A stretch of DNA of 64,000 nucleotides from the NCBI RefSeq assembly GCF_907165205.1, contig NC_058196.1, positions 26,950,501 through 27,014,500 on the forward strand, read 5' to 3'. Below are positions 10,801 through 19,756 of this stretch, piece by piece; position 1 is the first letter of the stretch; each line of letters begins with the position of its first letter. Below the pieces are notes generated by a model that was not told the DNA's origin, did no database searches, and was given only the letters and a program-made list of their open reading frames with translations. A program made the translations under genes and the position numbers. Source of the stretch: Coccinella septempunctata. Taxonomy: Eukaryota; Arthropoda; Insecta; Coleoptera; Coccinellidae.

Positions 10801-11660
10801 CATTATAGTTCATGAACAGCTGAATCCAACTTGCACATCAAAAACTGCCAAACAACTCTCAGTATGCTGTGGACAATAGGCTCAAACTTTCTTAAATACC
10901 AAATCATTTAGGTTTCACACGAAATCAAGGTTGAAAAAGATTGCCCCTTCGGTTTGTTTAGTACGCCCAAAAGGAGCAGAACACATGAAATCGCAAATCG
11001 ACTAATAATAGAAAGAACGAGGGACGAACTTGATCCATTCTGGTTTGTCCATCCAGTCCTAAACCACTCCTGAAAGACAAGACAAGGTGAAACCAAAGAG
11101 TGAGGGAGCAATCTATTTAGAGTTATTTAACTGCTCTTAATCAATTGAATCCTACAGAACGAAAACAGTTCAGAACTGCCAAGCAGCCAAACCACCCTCT
11201 GTATGCTTAGTGTGATCGATAAGCTAAGCCTTGCTTAGGTACCAAGTCACTTGGACTTCTCAGGAAATGAAATGGCAAATAGTATGCCCAAAAGTTTCTA
11301 ACTTGCAAATCGACCAATTATAGAGAGAATGAATAGACTAAGACCATTCAGGGTTAGACCATCCAGACCTAAACCACTTCTAACCAACGCTGAGCATATG
11401 GTTCTCTGGTGGCTCTTAGGTTCTTGATCCAATTCCTACGCATCAAAAATAGTTTGGAACTGCCTCTAACCCTGGTATCCTCAGTGTGAACCACTAGCTC
11501 ACCCTTGCTTAAATACTAGGTAACTTAGGCTTTTCATAAAATGAAGTAGTAGAGCAGAGCGACGTTTTCTCTAGCGGACCTAGAACTTCTTCTTTTGGCC
11601 ACACCAACTGCAGTGTAAGTTGATGAATGAATGGACCACTGCTGCAAGTCATTTCGAATC
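10801..11660 (+). pseudogene. LINE RNase H segments, degenerate tandem triplication
   Basis: Three successive, imperfect copies (about 10,805-11,140; 11,145-11,430; 11,440-11,660) of one segment. In the second copy a frame reads WVPSHLGLLGNEMANS-like around 11,235-11,285, close to the W-x-P-x-H-x-G-x-x-GNE-x-AD signature at the end of the RNase H domain of insect LINEs. In all three the order is the same: CTGCCAAAC..., then a CTTAAATACCA motif, then AAATGAAAT, then a CCATCCAG..CCTAAACCACT motif in the first two. All frames are broken by stops and indels. The function is lost. Confidence 0.5.
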
Positions 11661-13430
11661 AAACCTAAACAAATCTAGTACTGGGCTTCGATAAAACATT
11701 TTTGGATATTCAAAATAAAACCAGTTTGACGGCAACTGTCAGTTCTTAGAGGAATGTGGAGAAGCCTCAGAATACAGTCAGATTCAACCTTGTCAATACC
11801 ATGTTGAATCAAGGGAAACTAAAACTAGAAAATCAGCTTGGATCACAAGTTGCTAGAGGAATTATAACTCATTATTTGGTTTGAGCCAAAATAGCAGACA
11901 GTCGATAGAGACTCAAACTCATGGTAATAAGGAATGGAATTGAATACCTGATGAATTTATTATGTACTTACATTTTATACTTATTTACGCGGGTACCAAT
12001 TCGTAATTCTCACTCTGTTAGAGTGAAATAGTTTTTCATAGAACACAGTTAAACGAAAAAGGAATATAATGAAGCACAAGCTCCTAAATGTATTCGAAAA
12101 TGAGTGGAATCAGACAAATTAAGGCCCTTCGGAATGGCAAGCCACTGCGCGCTGTGCTCTCTCTCTCCCTGGCCAATTTTAACAGGATTGCCCGGTGAAG
12201 TGTGCGAAGATGAACGTTTATTTTAATATAAAAAAGCGAGGGGTAGAACAGGAGATGTATATCTGCAAATAAAGGACTTTAATTTTGAATAACAAGTGTA
12301 AATGACACCGTGCTAATTATGGTTTATCTGGCACCCTTCTTTTCCATTTATCTTCATGTACCGCTAAATATTTATAAACGAGTACTTATCACGCTGCTCC
12401 GTCCTGAAATATGGCCTATTTTAACTGGTTTTTCTCTTTCTCCAATCTAATTTTGGCTTGTAGTTGGCCGTATTATTTATCTACTTCAAGCGTGTTGGAA
12501 TTTTTGTAAAATTCAATGCCCACACTCGACGAAGTGATCTGTGAAGCTGATGAAAAGTAATTAAATGATAATCCAGTCACCTTTGCTACGATATATCTGG
12601 TACTTCGGAGGATCTATCATCTGGTAGTCGCAGTACATATCACTTACGGACATACCGCATGTTAGACGCGATATTAGGAATTTGCAGCCAATACACACAG
12701 CCATATACCATGGCCGCCCATAGAGGTCAAACAAATAAGGGTTATAAAACACCGTGTTCCTACAATTAATCACGGTATCACGATGCCCAACATCGCAATA
12801 CACAGACATATATATTCACCACCGACTATTATTCACCGCGGCCCAAAAGTTAATAATTCATCACGGTCGATATAAATCAGGCAATTTGACGGGCCCCTTA
12901 ATGTATCAAATCACGTTATAATTGATTTACCGCCGAGCGGTAGTCGTAATCAATTGATTTGCATTAACATTGTGTAAACTTGTTCGAAATCCCATATTTC
13001 AGGTATTGCCCTGCTGGAAATATTCACCATCTTGGGCTGTGCGCTGCGTTTGATGGTTGGGTAATGGTATAAATAAACGTGAAGATATCAATTAGAGGGT
13101 ACGGTTAGCAGGATGAGGAATGGAAGAGCTGTGGATCACTCTGAAGGAAATTCTTGAATAAGATACTAGACTAGAGGCTTGAGAAGGTTTATATAGGCCA
13201 TAGAAAAGATTTTGGCTTCTTTGAAATATAGTTTATATGATTTTTGCCATTTATATTGAATCTTACCATAACTTAAGACACTCTGCTGTTCCCAGATCTT
13301 TTTTCTGGCCTGATATAAGATATCCCATTGTCTCTGCAGCATCAGGTTAAAGCTTCCACTCTCCTAAATGAGAGAGGTTAGATCTACATTCAAATACTTG
13401 TGCCGATAATCATTTGTCTATTGCTGCAGC
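11661..13430. other. Low-copy DNA; homeodomain-like motif cluster near 12.9 kb
   Basis: No gene or transposon recognised. At 12,840-12,990 a GC-richer block carries ATTGATTTA (12,920), the 12-bp perfect palindrome AATCAATTGATT (12,948-12,959) and GATTTGCATTAAC directly after it. These resemble homeodomain and POU-type binding cores. I treat this as a candidate regulatory element only. Confidence 0.35.
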
Positions 13431-13490
13431 TTGAAGGTTAACACCTGCTGAACCTGAGCCTTTCTGTGGGCTTGGAAAAGACCAATATAA
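13431..13490 (+). mobile_element. LINE RNase H-distal fragment, left of R2-like insert
   Basis: About 60 bp that match 15,207-15,266 (landmark CCTGAGCCTTTCTGT), the stretch just after the RNase H domain in the LINE copy at 14.75-15.5 kb. It is the left flank of the R2-like insertion. The matching right flank starts at about 14,551. Confidence 0.65.
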
Positions 13491-14550
13491 GTGAACTCCA
13501 CCAATCTTTCTATGGCAAGGGACTGAATGCACTTAGAAACCATAAGATGTGCAACACGTACATTGATAATCCTCCCAGATACTGGTCAGGTGAGAACTAT
13601 GTACGGGCAATACAGCTGCGGTCAAACTGCTTACCAACAGCAGGCCTGCCGTACAACCAAGGACCAGAAGCCCTTTGCCGTGCAGGATGTATGCAGCGTG
13701 AGTCACTCTCGCATGTCCTGCAAAGGTGTAGTCTTATGCACTGGGAGAAGATAACCAGGCACAACTACGTTGTTTATCGCCTCGAAAACATAGCGATAAG
13801 GAACGGCTGGCAGGTGACGAGGGAGCCCAGGATTAGGGACAGGGAAGAAAAACTTTTAAAACCCGACCTTCTTCTAACTCAAGATCAGCACGTCATAATA
13901 TCTGACGTTTCAGTTAGCTGGGAGTGCCCAAAGCCTTTAAGCATGGCTTACGCAGTTAAAAAAGCCATATACTCCACTCCCACCTTCCTAGAGAAGGTTG
14001 AAGAACAATACCCCGATAAAATTATCGAAGTACTTCCGCTCATTGTGGGTGCTAGGGGAGGATGGTGCCCTGAAAACCTGAACATCATCAAGATGGTTGG
14101 CGCTATGGATGCGGATATTGGAGACATAATCCATACCGCTTTGAGGGGTGGCTGCATCATACACAAGCAGTTCAACCGCGTGGTGTGGCGCAGTTCTCGT
14201 AGGGTTCGTATAGTTCGTCCCACTGCAAGATCTCAGTGGTAAAGCTTCAGCTGGTCTCGCGAGTGCGGATACCGGTTGTGTGTTCGGGCTACTGGTGCGG
14301 CTATGGATGCTGTTCGAGAGAGTTTGTTCGTGCGATAGTGTTCGTGAACTTCGTTCTATAAGTGGTGTACTGACTTGTTCTCTCTGTTGTTTGTCAAAGA
14401 TATGATGTACTGGTCTATTGTTTTTAATTTTTTTTTAACTTTTGAACCTGACATTGAGTCATCTCTGAGGTCATGTGACCCATTAGCTTAAGATTTTGAT
14501 CTGCTTGTACTGCCTGTAGTCTGAATACCGAATAAAGCCTTATAACAGGG
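13491..14550 (+). pseudogene. R2-clade retrotransposon 3' end: zinc knuckle and endonuclease
   Basis: A 5'-truncated copy of a site-specific-type LINE. The open frame 13,466-14,242 encodes ~258 residues; the first ~9 come from the flanking LINE. The part NYVRAIQLRSNCLPTAGLPY matches the region before the C-terminal zinc knuckle of R2 proteins. The knuckle is C-x3-C-x7-H-x4-C (C71, C75, H83, C88). The restriction-like endonuclease follows, with RHN at 98-100, KPD at 132-134 and a second acidic residue at D147 in SDVSV. The frame is uninterrupted to TAA at 14,240-14,242. A 3' UTR of about 300 bp follows. No reverse transcriptase domain is left, so it cannot act alone. No 28S rDNA flanks it. Confidence 0.8.
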
Positions 14551-14745
14551 AGTTGAATAACCCTCTGGAGGAACACTCCTGGACTTACTCAGTCAAAGAA
14601 ATTCCTGATGATTTCACCGACCTATACCAGAAAACTGTCACGAGCTGGTCGAACTGAGCTTTGGGTGATGGTGGGACTGCTGACAGGGCACTGTCGGTAC
14701 AAATATCATTGCGAGAGCTATGCACACGTCTCCTATATATAGTAG
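14551..14745 (+). mobile_element. LINE fragment, 3' of RNase H, right of R2-like insert
   Basis: Continues the LINE interrupted by the R2-like element: AACCCTCTGGAGGAACACTC here corresponds to GACCCTCTGGAGAAGCACTC at 15,296. Compared with the uninterrupted copy, only about 18 bp are missing at the insertion point. Further along, GAAATTCCTGATGATTTCAC matches the reverse complement of the 24.6-kb LINE fragment. Confidence 0.65.
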
Positions 14746-15505
14746 AGCTTGAGGCCATACTTGATCTGCCTACTCTACCCCTACATGTGAGGAAATGCAG
14801 CTTGCTGGAAGCAATAAGAATATCCCTCAACGGGAATCTCTTACCTGGAAACTGGGTTGGACATATGAGGATATTTAATCAACTGGCAAAACCATTTCAT
14901 TTTATTCATCAATATCAGAGAGGAGCACCGGCATTGGCGTATATGGACCTATACTCAGTACCTCTGGAGCCCTGGGTAGTGAACCCTTCATTTTAAAGAT
15001 CGAGACAATGTCTATTTACGTATGCGCTCAGGAGTGTCATAAAATGAAGTCCTTGAAATAACACTTCCAGGGATCTGTGTTGACATGAGAGTGACGTAAT
15101 ACCATAAAGCAACTGGCCAGAGGCAATGACTCTACTATGGGTACCAGGGCATTGTGGTGTTAAAGGAAATGAAGAAACCGATGAACTTGCAAAAAGAGCA
15201 TCAAGATTAACATCTGCTGGACCTGAGCCTTTCTGTAGGCTTGTAAAATACCAATGTAAGGCAGCGGTCTGACAATGGGAGTTGAACAACTGAATGACCC
15301 TCTGGAGAAGCACTCCTGGACTTTCTCAGTCAAAGAAAACCATTCGTATGGGAAAACCTTTCCTGAAAACTTACGAGGTAACGGCCAAGGCTCCTCCTTG
15401 GGTTCCTATGAAGGAGTAACGTCGAGAACAAGAGATCTACATGGTCGCTGTTCCCGGAAGGCTAACTGAGCCACAACGAACCCTGTTCAAATAATAATAA
15501 TACGG
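14746..15505 (+). pseudogene. LINE fragment with RNase H domain, decayed
   Basis: A second fragment of the same LINE family, abutting the first out of order. It begins with a LEAILDLPTLPLHVRKC-type sequence (in the open frame 14,661-14,996), which in I/jockey/R1-group LINEs lies between the reverse transcriptase thumb and RNase H. It then passes through an RNase H segment (GTGIGVYGP-like at ~14,935; WVPGHCGVKGNE-like at 15,135-15,175, ending DELAKRAS). Frames shift several times. It ends near an AAT repeat (CAAATAATAATAATA at 15,489-15,503), typical of a LINE 3' end. Confidence 0.6.
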
Positions 15506-16170
15506 CGACTTGAACAAAGCAATATGCACAATTCAGAGAAACTTCTCATATATTCGCAACTTTTGGCTGACCCATTTCTATCTCGTCTTGTAAGAGACAA
15601 CCAAATCCGGGCATAACATTACATTCTTCAAGCTCTCTTCTCACGTTCCCCATCCTCCCACTCCAACATGCCCCCGCAAGAAAAATATGCTTTCGAAAAT
15701 ACTGCGTCCCGCAGTCCCGAACACATACATGCATAATGCATGCTGCATGCCACTAGGAGTGTTTAATGGGCCGGCAAATTTCATATAGCAGCAAATTCAT
15801 ATGTTACGTTGAGACGCTGCAAGGAATATCTCTCTCGTCTTAGACGTGCACCCCGAAAGATGTACGACCGCGGCCAACTAAGTGAGGCGGTTCAAGAAGA
15901 ATAGGGCGCAGATAAATTTATACGCGCTGATTTACGGCCGACTGTACATTCCGCAATGTGAATTGCGAATAAAATTTATTCCGCCAATTCATCGTCGGGA
16001 CCGGGATGATATTTATATTTCACATGTCTGCCTCTCCGATATCTGGGCATTTCGCGTGGAGACCGACTTTTCGCCGATTGCGCTAGACGGCGATGAAGTC
16101 GATGCGATCGCGTATTGTCTGGTGAATGGGGCTAAGCTCCGTCTGTATCCTTTATTGTCGAAAATAATAT
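15506..16170. other. GC-richer low-copy stretch
   Basis: Balanced composition with many CG dinucleotides (notably 15,830-16,130). The open frames here (15,882-16,259 plus; 16,013-16,207 minus) overlap and run into the satellite, so they are chance. No element recognised. Confidence 0.4.
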
Positions 16171-17433
16171 CCTCATCGTGTCTTGGCGAATTTTTAACTG
16201 AACCCATATTTTTAAGGATTTTTCGAAGGTCAGCTTTCGAGTGGTTTATTTCTCAATAAAATTAACCGTAGATGGAAATGTGATAGATATTCTTAAAGAG
16301 CAACTCTTCTAGTATTAATTCTGTTAATTTCATCCATCTAGGTGCAACCGTTCGGTGTTGGACGAATTTTTAACTGAACAGATCTCTTTCAGGATTTTTC
16401 GAAGGTCAGATTTCAAGTCTTTTATTCATCAATAAAACTAAACGTAGATGAAAATGTGATACATATTCTGAAAGAGCAACTCTTCTAGTAATAAACTTGA
16501 GAATTTCATCTATCTCGGCGCAACCGTTCGGTCTTGACGAATTTTTAACTGAACCCATATTTTTCAGGATTTCTGGAAGGTCATCTTTCGAGTAGTTTAT
16601 CACTCAAAAAAATTAACCGTAGATGGAAATGTGATAGATATTCTTAAAGAGCAACTCTTCTAGTATTAATTCTGTTAATTTCATCCATCTAGGTGCAACC
16701 GTTCGGTCTTGACGAATTTTTAACTGAACCCATCTTTTTCAGGATTTTTCGAAGATCAGCTTTCGAGTCGTTTATCTCTCAATAAAAGTAACCGTAGATG
16801 GAAACTCGATACATATTCTGAAAGAGCAACTCTTCTAGTAATAAATCAGAGAATTTCATCCATCTGTGCGCAACCGCTCGTTCTTGAAGAATTTTTAACT
16901 GAACCCATCTTTTTCAGGATTTTTCGAAGGTCAGGTTTCGAGTCGTTTATCTCTCAATAAAAGAAACCGTAAACGGAAATATGATGCACATTCTGAAAGA
17001 GCAACTATTCTTATGATAAATCTGGGAATTTTATCCAACTCGGCGCAACCGTTCGGTCTTGACGAATTTTTAACTGAAGTCATCTTTTTCAGGATTTTTC
17101 GAAGGTCAGCTTTCGAGTGGTTTTTCTTTCAATAAAAGTAAGCCTAGATGAAAATGTAATGCATATTCTGAAAGAAAAACTCCTCTAGTAATGAATCTGA
17201 GAATTTCATGCATCTCGGCGCAACCGTTAGATCTTGGCGAATTTTTAACTGAACCCATATTTTTCAGGATTTTTCGGAGGTCAGCTCTCCAGTCGTTTAT
17301 CTCTCAATTAAAGTAACTGTAGATGGAAATGTAATACACACTCTGAAAGAGCAACTATTTTAGTGATAAATCTGAGAATTTCATCCATCTCGGCGCAAAT
17401 TCTTAACCTAACCCATCTATTTTGCAGTGGCGG
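16171..17433 (+). repeat. 175-bp satellite array, ~7 units
   Basis: A tandem array with the landmark GAATTTTTAACTGAA at 16,188, 16,364, 16,539, 16,714, 16,889, 17,064 and 17,239, giving a period of 175-176 bp. Each unit also carries CAGGATTTTTCGAAGGTCAG, a CTCAATAAAA segment, CCGTAGATGGAAAT and GAAAGAGCAACTCTTCTAG. Units differ by a few percent to about 15 percent by eye. The last unit is shortened and abuts a hAT-like terminus (CAGTGGCGGTTCC) at 17,434. A single unit with the same neighbour occurs at 43.6 kb. Confidence 0.9.
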
Positions 17434-17570
17434 TTCCAGGAGTGATGTCGGAGTGGGGGCATAATTTTACGTTTGGAATTCTGTAAGGTGTTTGTTGATA
17501 TAAAATGAAAAAGTATATCTTAAAAATTGCAATATATTCTATATGTTTAAAAGGAAACTACCTTGAAACT
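17434..17570 (+). mobile_element. hAT-like terminus next to the satellite
   Basis: Begins CAGTGGCGGTTCCAGGAG, then a GGGGGCATAATTTTACGTTTGGAATTCTGTA-type stretch, matching 43,564-43,608. CAGTG(G)CG is a common start of hAT-superfamily terminal repeats. I cannot see the matching far end, so this is a fragment or one end of a larger element. The same terminus beside the same satellite at two places suggests they travel together. Confidence 0.45.
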
Positions 17571-17599
17571 CATTCATACTTGAAGAGGAAAATAAAAAC

Positions 17600-18010
17600 A
17601 TTTTTCGATATTCGAAAACTGTGGTATTGAAGGAAATGAAAAAGCCGATGTACTTGTGAAAGGGACAACTGATCGCCCGAACCTTTTTGTGGCTTGAGAA
17701 GACCGACTAAATGCTGGAGAGACGAACAGTAGAACTATGGAGGAATGTTCTTGGACTTTCACAAACAGAACTGTAAGCCTTCACAAACTTCTGAAGAGAC
17801 ACTGTCGGTAAAAAACACTTTTCGCACCACATAGAAAGATGACACATGCTGGTATACAAGTGTACTAATGTGGCTCACCGACGAACCATACATATCTCAT
17901 CGACTTTCGGTGAAAATCAAGAAATGCTTCTGTTTTCTTTGTGAAGATGGTTGGGAAATGTCTTCAGGAAAACCTCCAAGCAACCTTAGAGCGCACTTCT
18001 TCGCATTCCT
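17600..18010 (+). pseudogene. LINE RNase H fragment, decayed
   Basis: The stretch 17,616-17,664 reads CGIEGNEKADVLVKG, the C-terminal RNase H signature G-x-x-GNE-x-AD of insect LINEs. Downstream sequence keeps LINE-like reading for about 350 bp with stops and frame breaks (a WTFTN segment near 17,750, corresponding to the SWTF/SWIYT region of the other copies). The upstream catalytic part is absent. Confidence 0.5.
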
Positions 18011-18937
18011 CACTTTAGGGCTCTTGGAAATTCATTTCCCTAGCTAGTCGTATGGCTTAGCGGAAAACCTAGGGAAAACCCAGGGTTCTTCGTAATTTCA
18101 GCGCCATCTGCTCGTTGCTCCTCAAACTTCCCAAGCTATACCCACAAAGGTCGATTCGAGCCTCAACATCCCCTCACCGCAAAAATCCACCCGAAAGAAA
18201 ACCACCCGGAAAATCGGAAAATTCCCCACGCCTGCCGCCCGTACATCACCGCCACCGTCTCCGGCGGAAAATCCAATCAAACTTTTCCTGGCGCAATTGA
18301 CGAAAATTCGAACGGATCGCCTTAAGAAGGTACACCCCGGTCCGGACCGGTCGCCCACTTTTTGTTTGTTGTGTTTATCCAGGAGTCACGTGCAACGCTG
18401 CGAACTTCCTGTGTCGCTGGCTGCGGGGGCGGCGGGGCAAGGGGGGGCGGTCGGGAGATCGAGAGCGGAATAATATCTGATCGAACCCTCGGAAAAGGAA
18501 AAAGTTTGGCGGAAAACTTGAGAGCGAGATGGATAAAGCAGTTGTGCAGCTTCTATTTATTGAGTTCGAAGACGGAGATAAGAAGCGAGCGCTGCCAGGG
18601 TGGGACTCTGCGACTTATGAAACGTCATTAGAAAGAGGAAATTCTCAACTCATAGGTAGCACCTTCTTTGATTACAAAACGAGACGTTAGTCGAAAAGAC
18701 TTCCTTCAATGTCACTGTATCTTTAGAGGAATGGTAGGGGATGAAAAGACCCATGACCCAGTAGAAAGATGTCTGCATTTTGTAACAATGATATTTATAG
18801 ACCTGACCCTCAACGTTCTCTAGGCCCCCGAAAGATATGGTCTGAAAACATCGGAGAATAATTTTACTTTACTTAATACTAACACGTGAATTCTGAAGAC
18901 AGTGGTTTCCGGACAATGCAGATGGATCCTCACGTCT
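18011..18937. other. GC-rich low-copy island
   Basis: 18,100-18,620 is among the most GC- and CpG-rich DNA in the window and includes a G-run block near 18,420-18,460. Open frames are found on both strands, as expected for GC-rich DNA, and none looks like a protein I know. No repeat is shared with the rest of the window. A promoter or enhancer is possible but unproven. Confidence 0.35.
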
Positions 18938-19010
18938 GCCTGGGTAGCTCAGTTGGAAGAGTACCTGACCGGTAATCAGGGGGTCCTAGGTTCAAATCCT
19001 GCTCTGGGTG
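18938..19010 (+). tRNA. tRNA-like gene, degenerate (anticodon position GGT)
   Basis: A 73-nt cloverleaf can be drawn. The acceptor stem 18,938-18,944 pairs with 19,003-19,009, mostly through G-T wobbles. The D arm carries TAGCTCAGTTGGAAGAGT, a good Pol III A box. The anticodon stem CCTGA/TCAGG is perfect, with loop CCGGTAA. The T arm holds GGTTCAAATCC, a good B box, with one mismatch in its stem. A run of six T follows (19,015-19,020), a Pol III terminator. However, position 33 is C instead of the near-universal T, and a GGT anticodon is not normal for eukaryotic threonine tRNA. It is more likely a tRNA pseudogene or the head of a tRNA-derived SINE than a working tRNA. Confidence 0.6.
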
Positions 19011-19020
19011 GAACTTTTTT

Positions 19021-19241
19021 CAGAATTCAATTCCTGTCTGCATGCCGTCAAAATTTTCATAATCGTAATAACTTTACCCTTTAGGAAGAAAAAGGGACTA
19101 GAATCCTTGTCTGACGCAGGTCTATGATACCATTGGGCAGGTATAACAAGCCAGAAGCAAATCTTCGATTACGAATTTCTTGTGATGACTGCATCAACTT
19201 TTTAGTTAATGTCATCACCATGTCGCTCCAATCTACGTTTC
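19021..19241. other. Spacer after tRNA-like gene
   Basis: No element recognised. If the tRNA-like sequence is a SINE head, its body would lie here, but I see no matching second copy in the window. Confidence 0.35.
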
Positions 19242-19756
19242 AATGGGGAATTCTCCTCAATTTGTGTTATCACTGCAGTTGATTATGAGTTTCATTCATG
19301 ATTTCTTTAAATTCACCGCGGAAACTATTCAAGATCATCCTTCAAATATGGGGTTTTAAAATTTAAATCGCTTTGTGCGGAGTTTACGATTTGTCAACAG
19401 CGCATACAAGACAATGAAAAGAACAATGTCCGATCAGCTTGTTTATAAAATAACAGCTGTTGATCTACAGGCGCGTGCTTACTGGCGAGCTTCAACTGCA
19501 ACCGGCCATAAAAATCCCATAAAATTTTACGACCTTCCTCGTTCGTCGCAGACTTCATAGACAGCCATCTTTGTCTATCTCATCAAGATAATGCATTTGT
19601 TGTCCTTTATTATCAAGGCATATTTCAGTCGATGTTGACAGCTTGTGCAATTCTCACGAAACGCTTCAAATTTTAAATACCCATTTTTATTTTTCATTTC
19701 TAAGTGCTTAAAATAATTTTTTTGGGAAACGGTTGAAATGGTTATTTCAAAATGTG
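19242..19756 (+). mobile_element. Family C TIR element, copy 3, right end missing
   Basis: Starts AATGGGGAATTCTCCT. It stops abruptly after TTTCAAAATGTGACG, about 60 bp short of the normal right end. The sequence is close to the 9.15- and 33.6-kb copies. The open frame 19,375-19,560 is the same chance frame seen in those copies. Confidence 0.85.

Noticed and set aside
18938..19010. Functional tRNA-Thr
   Set aside because: C at position 33, unusual GGT anticodon for a eukaryote, wobble-rich acceptor stem and T-stem mismatch.
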